A stretch of DNA of 58,000 nucleotides from Adiantum capillus-veneris (taxonomy: Eukaryota > Streptophyta > Polypodiopsida > Polypodiales > Pteridaceae). A program made the position numbers and the translations under genes. Shown here in pieces: positions 1 through 11,345 of this stretch. Location: assembly GCA_014529385.2 (NCBI GenBank), contig CM043969.1:70966176-71024175 (forward strand). The letters run 5' to 3'. The number at the start of each line of letters is the position of its first letter. Position 1 is the stretch's first letter. The notes beneath the pieces were generated by a model. That model was not told where the DNA came from, ran no database searches, and was given only the letters and a program-made list of their open reading frames with translations.

Positions 1-3000
1 TGGACCTATACCCCAAACCATCAACATGATCAGACTAGAGATATGACTATTCAACAGAGCTATCTTGGACAAATGGTGGACCTTCCAACCACCTTGGGCT
101 ACACCCTTCATAAAAAATGGCTAGCCTGGTTGGACAAGTTGTGGACCCGTGTCCCAAACCATCCATGGTAGTAAACATAGTAGTTACACTCCGCTCACAG
201 ATTGACCTTCAAACCACCTAGGGCTAAAACCTCCATATCACAATGGATAGTACCTTGGACAAGTGGTGGACCTCTACTCCAAATCATATATGGTGGTAAA
301 CATAGTAGTTACACTTCATACACACATTGACCTTCCAACAACAGAGATAACTTCTTTCAATAGAGCTAGCTTGGCTAGATGGTGGACCTTCTAACAACCT
401 TGGGCTAAAACCTCTATAACACAATGGTAAGTAGGTTGGACAAGTGATGAACCTCTACCCCAAACCATCCATGGTATTAAACATAGTAGCTACACTCCAT
501 TCACAAATTGACCTTCAAAAAATGAAGATAGATTCTTTTAGTAGATCTAGCTTTGACAATTGGGGAACCTTCAAACCACCTTGTTCTAAATCCTCAATAA
601 CACAATGGATAGTGGGTTGGACCTCTACCCCATACCATACACACTATCAGAGTAGAGATAGGACTACTCAAAAGAGATAGCTTGGATAGGTGGTAGAACT
701 TCAAACCACCTTGGGATAAAATCTCCATAACACAATGGTTAGTAGGTTGGACAAGTAATGGACCTATGTCCCAAACCATCCAAGGTATTAGAAATAGTAG
801 CTACACTCCATGGACACATTGATCTTCAAACAATAGAGATAGCTTCTTTAAATAGAGCTAGCCTGTACAGGTGGTGGACCTTCAAAGACACTTGGGCTAA
901 AACCGGCATAACACAATGGATAGTAGGCTGGACAAGTTGGTGGACCTCTGCCCGAAACCATCCCTGGTAGTAAACATAGTATACACTCCATTCACACATT
1001 GACCTTCAAACAATAGAGATACTTACTTTCAATAGATCTAGCTTGGACATGACCTTCAAACAATAGAGATAGCTTCTTTCAATACATCTATCTTGGACAG
1101 GTGGTGGAACTTCAAACCACCTGAGGCTAAAACCTTTATAACACAAGAAATAGTAAATTGGACAAGTGATTGACCTCTACCGAGAACCATCCATTCTATT
1201 AGAGTAGAGATAGGATTATTCAACAGAGCTAGCTTGGACAGGTGGTGGACCTTCAAACCACCTTGGGCTAAAACCTCCATAACACATTGGTTAGTAGGTT
1301 AGACAAGTGATGGACCTCTGTCCCAAACCCTCCATGGTAGTAAACATAGTAGCTACACTCCATGCACACATTGATCCTCAAAGAAAAGAGATAGCTTCTT
1401 TCAATAGATCAAACTTGGAGAGGTGGTGAACCTTCAAACCACATTGGGCTAAAACCTCAATAACATAATGGATAGTAGGTTGGAAAAGTGTTGGACTCTA
1501 TCCCAAACCATCAACATGATCATAATAGAGATAGGATTATTCAATAGAGCTAGCTTGGATAGGTGGTGGACCTTCAGACCACCTTGGGTTAAAACCTCCA
1601 TAATAAAAATGGTTAGTAGGTTGGAGAGGTTGTGTACCTCTGTCCCAAATGATCCACGGTAGTAAACAAAGTAGTTACCCTCCATTCATAGATTGAACTT
1701 CAAACCACCTAGGGCTAAAACCTCCATAACACAATGGATAGTAGCTTGGACAAGTGGTGGACCTCTACTCCAAATCATACATGGTAGTAAACCTAGTAGC
1801 TACACTTCATTCACACATTGACCTTCAAACAATAGAGATAGATTCTTTCAATAGAGCTAGCTTGGCCAGATGGTGGACCTTCAAACAAACTTGGGCTAAA
1901 ACCTCTGTAACACAATGGTAAGTAGGTTGGACAAGTGGTGAACCTTTACCCAAACCATCCATGGTATTAAACATAGTAGCTACACTCCATTCACAAATTG
2001 AGCCTGAAACAATAGTGATAGATTATTTCAGTAGATCTAGCTTTGAGAGGTCATGGACCTTCAAAACACCTTGTTCCAAACCGTTGATAACACAATGGAT
2101 AGTGGGTTGGATCAGTGTGGACCTCTACCCCAAACCATCCACACTATCAGAGTAGAGATAGGACTATTCAATAGAGATAGCTTGGATAGGTGGTGGACCT
2201 TCAAACCACCTTGGGCTCAAACCTCCATGACACAATGGTTAGTAAGTTGGACAAGTGATGGACATATGACCCAAACCATCCATGAAAATAAACATAGTAG
2301 CTACACTCCATGCACACATTGATCTTCGAACCATAGAGATAGCTTTTTTAAGAAGAGGTAGGTTGTACATGTGGTGGACCTTCAAAAAACCTTGGGCTAA
2401 AACCTGCATAACACAATGGTTAATAGGCTGGACAAGTTGGTGGACCTCTCTCCCAAGCCATCCCTGGTAGTAAACATAGTAGATACTCCATTCACACATT
2501 GACGTTAAAACAATAGAAATAGCTACTTTCAATAAATCTAGCTTGAACATGACCTTCATACAATAGAGATATCTTCTTTCAATACATCTAGCTTGGACAG
2601 GTGGTGGACCTTCAAACCACCTTGGGCCAAAACCTTTATAACACAAGAAATAGTAAATTGGACAAGTGATTGACCTCTACCCAGAACCATCCAAGCTACT
2701 AGAGTAGAGATAGGATTATTCAATAGAGCTAGCTTTGATAGGATGTGGACCTTCAAGCGACCTTGGGCTAAAACCTCCATAACACAATGGGTAGTAGGTA
2801 GGAAAAGTGATGGACCTTTGTCCTAAACCCTCCATGGTAGTAAACATAGTAGCTACAATCCATGCACACATTGATCTTCAAACAAAAGAGATAGCTTCTT
2901 TCAATAGATCAAACTTAAATATGTGGTGAACCTTTAAACCACCTTGGGCTAAAACCTCAATAACACAATGGATAGTAGGTTGTAAAAGTGATGGAACTAT

Positions 3001-5136
3001 ACCCCAAACCATCAACATGATTAGACTATCGATAGGAGTATTCAATAGAGCTAGCTTGCACAGGTGGTGGACCTTCAAACCAACTTGGGCTAAAACCTCT
3101 ATAAAAAGATGGTTAGTACAAGTTGTGGACCTCTGTCCCAAACCATCCATGGTAATAAACATAGTAGTTACACTCCATTCACATATTGACCTTCAAACCA
3201 CCTAGGGCTAAAACCTATATAACACAATAGTTCGTAGTTGGACAAGCGATGGATCTCTACCTCAAATCATCCATGGTAGTACACATAGTAGATACACTCC
3301 ATTCACATAATGGCCTTCAAATAATAGAGATAGCTTCTTTCAATAGAGCTAGCTTGAAACCATCTTGTGCTAAAGCCTCCATGACACAATGGATAGAAGG
3401 TTAGACAAGTGGTGGACCTCTTCCCTTAAACCATCCATGGTTAATAAACAAAGTAGCTACACTCCATTCACACATTGACTTTGAAACAATAGAGATAACT
3501 TATTTCAATGGAGCTAGCTTGAATTGGTGGTGGACCTTCAAACAACCTTGGGCTAAAAACTCCATAACACAATGGATAGTAGGTTGGACAAGTGGTGGAC
3601 CTCTACCCCAAACCATCCATGTGATGAGACTAGAGATAGGACTATTCAATAGAGCTAGCTTGGATAGGTGGCGAACCTTCAAACAACCTTGGGCTAAAAC
3701 CTCCATAACACAATAGATAGTAGGTTGGACAAGTGGTGGATCTCTACCACAATCCATCTATGGTAGTAAAAAAAGTAGCTACACTCCATTCAAACATTGA
3801 CCTTCAAACAATAGAGATAGCTTCTTTCAAAGAAGCTAGTTTGGACATGTGGTGGACCTTGAAACATTCTTGGGCTAAAAGCTCCATAACACAATGGATA
3901 GTAGGTTGGACAAGTGGTGGACCTTTGCCCCAAACCATCCATGGTAGTAAAAAAAGTATCTACACTCCATTCACACACTAACTTTGAAACAATAGAGATA
4001 GCTTTGTTCCAATAGATCTAGCTTGGATAGGTGGTGGACCTTCAAACCAACCTGGGCTAAAACCTGTAGAACACAATCTAAAGTAGGACAAGTGGGGAAC
4101 CCTGTGCCCCAAACCATCCATGGTAGTAAACATAGTAGCTAAATCCCATTCAAAAATTTACCTTCAAACAATAGAGACAAATTTTTTCAATAGGTCTAGC
4201 TTAGACAGGCGGTGGACCTTCAAACCACCTTGGACTTAAACCTCCATAACACAATGGATAGTAGAGTGGACAAGTGGTGGATCTCTACCCCAAATCATTC
4301 ATGGTGGTAAACATAGTAGCTACACTCCATTCATACATTGACCTTCAAATAATAGAGATACCTTCTTTCAATAGATCTAGCTTGGATAGGTGGTGGACCC
4401 TCAAACCGCCCTGGGCTAAAACCTTCATAACACAATGGATAGTAGGTTGGACAAGCGTTGGACCTCTAACCAAAACCATCCACGCTATCAGAGTAGAGAT
4501 AGGACTATTCAATATAGCGATTATGGAAAGATGGTTGACCTTCAAACCACATAGGGCTAAAACTTTCATAATACAATGGCTAGTAGGTTGGATAGGTGAT
4601 GGTCCATTACCCAAACCATCCATGGTGCTAAACATAGTAGTTACACTCCATTCACACATTGACCTTCAAACAATAGACATAGATTCTTTCAATAGAGCTA
4701 GCTTGGACAGGTGGTGGATCTTCAAACAACCTTGGGCTAAAATTTGCATAACACAATGGTTAGTAGGTTGGAAAAATGGTGAACCTCTACCCCAAACCAT
4801 CCCTAGTAATAAACATATTAGACACTCCATTCACACATTGACCTTCAAATAATAGAGATAGATGATTTCAAGAGATCTAGCTTAGACATGATCTTCAAAA
4901 AATAGAGATAGCTTCTTTCAATACATCGAGCTTGGACAGGTGGTGGACCTTCAAAACACCTTGGGCTAAAACCTTTATAACACAAGAAATAGTAAATTGG
5001 ACAAGTGATTGACCTCTACCCAGAACCATCCACGCTATTAGAGTAGAGCTAGGATTATTCAATAGAGCTGGCATTGACAGGTGGTGGACGTTCCATCCAC
5101 CTTGGGCTAAAACCTCCTTAACACAAAGGTTAGTAG
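1..5136. repeat. Satellite array with ~1.5 kb higher-order repeat
   Basis: Tandem, imperfect monomers share a core containing GGTGGACCTTCAAACCACC, then AAAACCTCCATAACACAATGG-like sequence, then CCCCAAACCATCCATGG-like sequence. Using the ACACAATGG landmark as a ruler, successive spacings are about 126, 181, 181, 130, 181, 229, 142, 181, 141 and then again 125, 181, 180, 140, 181, 228, 143, 181, 141, so the block of nine monomers repeats as a unit of 1492-1500 bp (landmarks ending 120, 1612, 3112). The third block (3113-5129) is rearranged but ends with the same 141-180-227-143 series. Monomer classes differ by tail: about 180, 141, 229 (internal ~48-bp duplication) and 121-126 bp (internal deletion). 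Open frames in it follow from the 141/180-bp periods and look non-coding. The array is cut by the window start and ends abruptly at 5136. Confidence 0.93.
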
Positions 5137-5276
5137 GCATGTGCGGCTAATGCCAGACAAGGAAGTTATCTAGGCAGCTAATGACCTCCTTGTCCAGACC
5201 GCCATAGGACCGCAGGACCGCATGTGCGGCTAATGCCGTAACACTTGGCACGCACGGTGGATTGCGCGAACCCACA
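5137..5276 (-). repeat. Truncated LTR start of Ty3 element (minus strand)
   Basis: On the minus strand a purine tract (GGAGGGGCTGAG, 5288-5277) is followed by TGTGGGTTCGCG, the usual PPT-to-LTR arrangement. The next ~90 bases closely match the sequence from 29831 on the plus strand, so this is the beginning of the same LTR family. After about 100 bp the match stops, and the fragment abuts the satellite at 5136. An 18-bp direct repeat, GCATGTGCGGCTAATGCC, occurs at 5137-5154 and again at 5220-5237. Confidence 0.7.
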
Positions 5277-5277
5277 C

Positions 5278-5919
5278 TCAGCCCCTCCGGTTGGAAGGTT
5301 CTGGTTGTTTCTCTGCACCCTGCTCTGGTGAAGAGGAAATATCAATATAGCCAAAGCCTCTAAAATCTGCAGTATGTGCCCGATAGACCTCATCCAAAAG
5401 ACGTGGATCTATCTCAATATGTTCCGGCCAGGGAGCCTGAGGAATAAACTGTGTTGGCAAAGAAATAGATTGAGGTGCCTGTGGAAGAGGAGCAAGAGGT
5501 GTATGTAAAGGATAATAGCGAGAAAGGTATCTATTAAGAGAAGACCAAAATGGAGGGCAAGGTGGTAGACTGAGAGAAAAAGAATGAGCTAAGGTCTCCA
5601 CCCAAAAACAGACCCTGCGCCGCTCCTTACGAAATAGACGAATCATTTTCTGCAAACGAGATACATGAGCCTGGGCTTCAGCACAATCCTCTGTAGCTTG
5701 TGCCCAATCAGCAACATCAAAACCCTCGGGAACAACACTCTTACCTCTGTCAGTGTTGGATGACTCGGGGTGTTGCACCACAACCTGCTGAGTGGGTGGC
5801 TGTGCTCTCACCTTAGCAGCCAAGCGTGTGCTCCAGCTTTGTAGTTGATTATCCAATAAAACTCGGAGATCTTCTTGCATCTCCACTGCCAACGCATCCA
5901 AGTCATTCATATTGATCAT
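5278..5919 (-). CDS. Terminal module of retroelement ORF3 (MINM domain), first copy
   Basis: A 213-residue open frame starting at ATG 5919 in the segment MINMNDLDALAVEMQEDL. It matches the plus-strand stretch 29189-29835 over its length, including FDVADWAQATEDCAEA, RKERRRVCFWVETLAHS and EIDPRLLDEVYRAH, with mostly synonymous or conservative changes; the plus copy has a 1-base frameshift near 29250. The stop overlaps the PPT-like tract before the LTR, so this is the last coding module of that family. No known domain is recognised. It starts just after the minus-strand ORF3 ends (TGA 5924-5926) in another frame. It may be the natural 3' end of the minus element acquired by recombination, or a separate inserted fragment. 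Confidence 0.7.
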   Translation of the reverse strand: MINMNDLDALAVEMQEDLRVLLDNQLQSWSTRLAAKVRAQPPTQQVVVQHPESSNTDRGKSVVPEGFDVADWAQATEDCAEAQAHVSRLQKMIRLFRKERRRVCFWVETLAHSFSLSLPPCPPFWSSLNRYLSRYYPLHTPLAPLPQAPQSISLPTQFIPQAPWPEHIEIDPRLLDEVYRAHTADFRGFGYIDISSSPEQGAEKQPEPSNRRG

Positions 5920-5923
5920 TACA

Positions 5924-8488
5924 TCACTTTTCTTCCTCTTCTTGTGTTAGATCCTATGGCTCTTGAGAGGATCCTTCTAAGATTTCCTCTTGCATAGGCG
6001 TGTCCACCGGATCTGCCACATTCTCTAAATCGATGCCCTCATTGGCTGCTGGCCCTGTGCCCTCTTGCTCTCCCGCTTGCTATCCTCGCAACTCCTCAAT
6101 CTGCTTTAGGAGTGTTTGCTTTTCTGATTCAGCTGCTTCTCCCATATTCACGAGGAGGTCATTTAATTCGGCATTTATTCTTTCCACCTCCTCGAGCTTT
6201 CTTTTCATACTTTCTATTTCCTCTTGCAGGGCTTTTTGGCCTTCTTCCATCATCAATCTTTGCTTTTTCTCTAGAGTCAGCTCCTTCTGAAGTTCTTGCA
6301 TCTGTTCTTCATAGAGTTGACTCTGTGATGTGATGTGAGTCGACGAGCTAGTAGCTCTGACTCTGGTAGGGGATTCTCGTAGCCTCTGGATGGTCTGATC
6401 TTTCACTTTGAGTTGGTCCTTGAGCTCAAGGACCTCATCCTGGCTGGCTTCTTGATCTATCTCCGCCTTTTCTTTGGCGTTTCTCATGGCTTCAACTTCT
6501 TTAGACTCTTTCGCCAGCTGTAGGGTCAGGTTATTGCTTTTCCTCTCGACATCTAGCAGTGATATGATGTGCTGTTGACATTCCTCTTCAACTCCTTGCA
6601 TTCTTTTTACTGCTGCTTGGTTTTCTTCCTCCATTGCCTGGCATCTTTGCAGTGCCCTTACTAGGCTGGCTTGTAGCTCAACTTCTCTCTCTTTGTGCCT
6701 TTGGCTTTGTCCTTGTAGAGAATCTACTTCCAGCTTTATCTTTACTTCCATGGCCTTGAGAGATGCCATCTCACTTTCGGAAGCCATGGACTACGCTCTC
6801 AATCCGGTTAGCTTCATCATCACCACGTCCCAGTCGTTGGATTGTGGGTGCAGATCCACTATATCTGTGGAAATTTATTTTAGTTCCACTAGCCTAATGC
6901 CTTGCATTTGTTCCTTAGGCCCTGTGCTTGCCAAGTCGAATGCGACTGTGGAAGCCTCTTCTTTTGTATATTCTGCAGCTAGCAGGTCCAAAAACGTGTG
7001 ATATGAATCATCTGACTCTTGTTGCTCACTTCGAGGCTTAGCCTCTTCCTTTGGCTTCGGCTCCTGGATCTGCTCTTGCTTGGCCTTTTCCCGTTCTTGT
7101 GGTTTGTCTTCAGCCTCTTTATCTTCTTGTGGAGGGCTGCTAGGAGGTGGTGAGGGCGGTGGTGATGGCTGTGGGCTAGGTTTAGGGCTGGCCGGTAGAG
7201 ATGTAGGCTTGCCCTTTAAATCTCTGTCTGCTTTATTTTTTCTTTCTCTCTCTTGGCTCTCTTGATCATCTAGCAGTTTCTGCCATATTTGCTCCACCTC
7301 CTCCTCTATGAAAGGTTCATGCGGTATATTCTCTGATGCGGCTTCAAGAATCTCAAAATTCTTGCTATAATCCTCGAATCTGTCCCTTTGCACTCTTCGA
7401 GATGATCCCGACATAGCTTCTAGAGAAGGCTTCCAGAGTTCACTTAAATCACCTTTAAGGGATCTCTCTGCTCTGAAGCTCTCCATCAGCCTCTCTAATC
7501 TTGCCGCTTTTTGTGACCTTGTTTCTTTTGCAGGCACTTGGGCAAATTCCTTCTTTCCTTTCTTTTGCTCTGGCTGCTCTTCTAAAAGAGGCTCTAGCTT
7601 TCTTTTTAGTCTTGTGGCAACCCTTGGTGCTCTTTGTGGCTCGTCTTCTTTGTCTTCTTTTAGCTTCAGCCAGTCATTTTGAGACGGGGGTTCAGGCCAC
7701 GTTCCTTTTGCGTACAGTGCCCCATAAATCACCTTTGTGATTAGTTCTCCCGGCGCAATATATGTTGGCTTCTTGTTACCCATCTTTACTAGGTTGTCAT
7801 GTGTATACGCTGCATAATTGATTATCTTTGGGGTGTCTTTCGTCATTGCCCAAGTGAATGTCGTGGCAATTGCACCTGGCGGCATTCTGTACTTCCGTGG
7901 CCTCTTCGTACACATGTGGAAGTATTGGTTGTACAACTAGCTCATGATTGCCACCCTTGGGTTTGCAATATCTTCAAAGGTGTAGTTCCCTTTCTTCTCA
8001 TTGTACACCTTGACCTCATCCCTTCTTTTAGTTACACTATCCCCCTTGTTGGAGAGGTCTAGTGCATTTGCTACAACTTGCTTAGTGATGATTATTTCTG
8101 TTTCTGGCATATCTTGTAGATCTGTTACTTTGGCCACTCCATCTTCTTTGATGGTTGTCACAAACTCCCAGACCCTCTTTATGTCCACCCCTGCCGGTAC
8201 TGCTTCAAAGTAGTTGTGGAGATCAATCTTCTCCAAGTACGCGGCCATCTTGCTTCTCATGAACTCATTGAGTTCTCGCGGCAGCATTGGTAGCTCGATC
8301 ACATTGCCTTCACTGTCTTTGAATACTCCTTGGTAGATCTTTAGGTCGTTGGACTCTAACATATCTTCTTGGATCCATGTGCTGGTGGGCTTTAGTGTTC
8401 CTTCTGGTATGATGAAGGGTTCCACTTCTTCTAGGTAATCCTTGATGGTCATTCTTTTCTTCTTTGCTGGTGACTTCGCGGCTGCCAT
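5924..8488 (-). pseudogene. Retroelement ORF3: Pro-rich linker and long coiled coil
   Basis: Starting at ATG 8488, one reading frame runs 855 codons to TGA 5924, interrupted in frame by TAG 7937-7939, TAA 6875-6877, TAG 6791-6793, TAG 6080-6082 and TAG 5954-5956. The N-terminal part (to about 7600) is globular and charged, with PRELNEFMRSKMAAYLEKID and IITKQVVANALDLSNKG. Next comes a Lys/Glu-rich stretch and a Ser-Pro-rich linker (about 7200-7120). The last ~235 residues (6787-6080) are a heptad-rich coiled coil, including LEEVERINAELNDLLVNMG. No transmembrane segment is visible, so it is not an obvious envelope. It lies on the same strand and downstream of pol, like the plus-strand element's ORF3, but the two N-terminal parts are not recognisably alike. 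Function unknown; assignment to the minus Ty3 element is by position. Confidence 0.65.
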
Positions 8489-11345
8489 AGATCCTGTTGC
8501 ACTCCAGTAGTCCGAAGTTAGCGTTTTTCTATATTAGCTGAGAAACTGAGTTTTAACTATCCAAATGACTTGAAAATTGAAAATAAAGCTTAAAAGGAAC
8601 TTGTGAAGCTATGCATGTGCTCACAGTGAAAATCTGGCCAAAATTTTCCATTTAGACATCCTACGCGTAGGATGTCTTTTTCATCACAATTGGTTCACAC
8701 TTGGCATGCTGGTAGTGCATGGCTTATGGAGCATGGCTATATGCTTGGATTTGGATTTGGATATCAAAAAGTGGATTTTTGGGTTGATTCAGGCTTTAGG
8801 TCACAAATTGGGTAGAAAGTCCATCATAGGTAGCAATTGATGTCCAAATGGGTTGAAAATTGGTATATGGGCTCATTGCACCATGGTATTGGCTCGCATG
8901 ATGTCACTCTTTGCACAGAAGGCCTAAATTATGCTGGGGACATCCTACGGGTAGGATGTCTTTTTCATCAAAATGACATGATATTTGTTCTGTGGGTAGT
9001 CCTTGGCCTATGGAACATGGCTATGCTCTTGGATTTGGATTTGGACAAGGATTGATTCTTGTAAGAGCCTGTGTGGTGTTTTTGGGCTCTAAAAGTGTAT
9101 TTTGAAGGTGTTGGGGGGTCAAAAATGATTAGAATGGCTTCAAAATTGATATATGAGCTCTTGATGATGAGGTGATTGGATCTGTAATGAACAAACATCC
9201 TCTGCAGGCCCAAAAAGTCAAATAGACATCCTACGCGTAGGATGTCTACTTCACTAATTTTTTCTTCTGACCACATAGATTGCTTGTCGATGTGTTGGTG
9301 AATGTGTTGTGCAAGTTTTATGTGATTTGGACAAGATTTGGTAGGTCTATGGCCCATTATTGCCTCTATGCCCTAACTTTGTGTTTTTTCATGCATATGA
9401 GGTCAATTATGGTCAAAATGTGATGAGACTTGGTGTATAGCATGTAAAGGTCATTCAGAAAATGTGTATGATGAGAAATGTTGGAGTCTGTGCCCAAAAG
9501 TGCCCTTGAGACATCCTATGCGTAGGATATCTCCTGATGATTTTTGCATGGATTGTGCTCCTAGTGCCTGCCCTTGGTCCCCCTGAGTCCCTTTTAAGCC
9601 TAATTTCAACAAAAAAGTCAAATGGATAGAGAATAACTCCCTGTGTGGACTTCAGAGCCTCCGAGCCGTTTTCTGACTTTTCGAGTGTTTTTTGGCAATG
9701 AAATTTCTTGATGTTGGTCTCCATAGCTTCCCGATCCCCCGGGGATCCTTGCCGTATGGTTTTTGTTGACTTTGGCTTCACAGGAGCTTCATTTGGCAAT
9801 TTGTCGCTCTAGAAGCACCCGTGGTTGCGCTTCATACCTTTGATGATTATTGGTGGTCTACTACCATAGGACTTGGTTGTTGATGGTCTAGGAAAGCCGC
9901 TCGTGAAGTTTGGTGGCAAACGGGCATGCGGTTTGGCCGCGAAAGCAATTTGACACTTTGTGTGTCTGATGTCGTTTTTGAAGTTTAGTGCCGCTTCGGG
10001 TCACTTTTTGGTTATGTGGGTCACATAGACTTGTCGAGCATATCAAGATGCTCCTACCCATGAATTTTGGTAGCATTTGGTCGCCTTTTCGCCGATTTCC
10101 CATTTGGTGGCCTCTTGCGGGATTCTAGGAATTAGGGTTTTTCCCGATGGTTTTCTACTGCCTTTGGACATCCAGGACTAGTCTCCTAGGCTAGGGTAAG
10201 TTGCCGATGAAGTCTATTGCTTTTGGGTTAGCCATTGGGCCGTCGTCTCTACTTGTGGGTCACTACCGCCCGCTTTGTGTGTGAACCCTACGCTAGTTTT
10301 CGCGACAAAACGACAAACATGCGCAAAAAGCTCAAGGTGGTGAGCCTACCTCTCATGTCTGGAGCTCGTCGGGTAGTCGTGTGCGTCGTAGAAGCTGCTG
10401 GAAGGTCCGTCCGCTCTAGGTGGTAGAAGCTCTCTCCACAAAGTCAATAGTGAAAATGAGGTGAAAATTTCTTATAATGGAGGTCCCCGAACCACTTTTC
10501 ATGAAATTTGACGTGTGCTCCTATCTTCTTGCGAGATGCGGTTTAGGCTCAAAAATTTCTTGATTTGGACTCCATTTGCTCTGTTTACCAGAAATTTGGC
10601 ATTTCGGTCAAAACCTGGCCAAAACACGCTTTCCGCTCCAGTCTCATAATTGCACCCCCACTGTACCATAGGTTTTCCTATAGTCACTGATCATCCCCAT
10701 ATTTTTTGTTTTTCATTACGACCGTTTTTCACCTGCTTTTGATATTTTTGAAGTTTTTATGTCGAAAATTAGAAAAATTAAAAGAAAAATAGCAATCAAA
10801 CCCAAAAAATCCCCAAAAATCATAATAAATCACAAACATCACCGCAAAATCTCATATACACTCACATGCAATTTTTATGGCCGGATTTCTCCGTTTTACC
10901 AATATTTTGCTTGAAAAATGTCTATTTCTACTTATATACACACACCTAGGGGCTTGATTTGGCATTTGGCCCCATATACCTATAGATACATGCTGTATAA
11001 GGGCATCTATACTTGGGTTAGTCCAAAAAATTTCGCAATCAAACAACAACCCTTAAAATAGTTGAAAATCATGCCCTTTTTTGCTCTTTCTGCTATTGGT
11101 TCCGCATTTGAGAAGGCCTCCCCCCCTCCTAGCCAGAGTCCTCCCGTACGACAATGTATCTCCACGGAGTATGTGCCGTGCATAGGTTGAAAAATTTGTG
11201 CTAATGCATGGCCGGTTAATGTGTCCCTATTTTATGCATACTTGGTCAATGCATGGAAAAATTAATGATGTGCAAGAGAAGGGAATAAGCAAGATGCTTA
11301 TTGGCATTCGCTGTCGAGGTTTCCTGTTTTCTTTGCAAGTAACAG
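8489..11345. other. Non-coding spacer between two retroelement ORFs
   Basis: No coding potential is recognised in these 2.9 kb. It holds the palindrome-centred tandem repeat at 8640-9540, a moderately GC-rich stretch (9700-10440) and an AT-rich stretch (10690-10880). It may include untranslated sequence or an LTR of the minus-strand element, but no matching second LTR was found at 20930-22085. Confidence 0.5.
8640..9540. repeat. ~285-bp tandem repeat, each unit centred on a 24-bp palindrome
   Basis: The palindrome AGACATCCTACG + its complement occurs perfectly at 8654-8677 and 9224-9247, and with one to three changes at 8938-8961 and 9509-9532. The spacings are 284, 286 and 285 bp. Flanking sequence is also shared between units (TTTTTCATCA after the palindrome, then a GGATTTGGATTTGGA block), so whole units are duplicated and only the palindrome has resisted divergence. 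Position: 3' spacer of the minus-strand Ty3 element. Confidence 0.88.

Noticed and set aside
4274-4852. 192-residue open frame within the satellite
   Set aside because: It follows from monomer lengths of 141 and 180 bp being multiples of three; both strands show such frames, and they change frame at every 181-bp unit.
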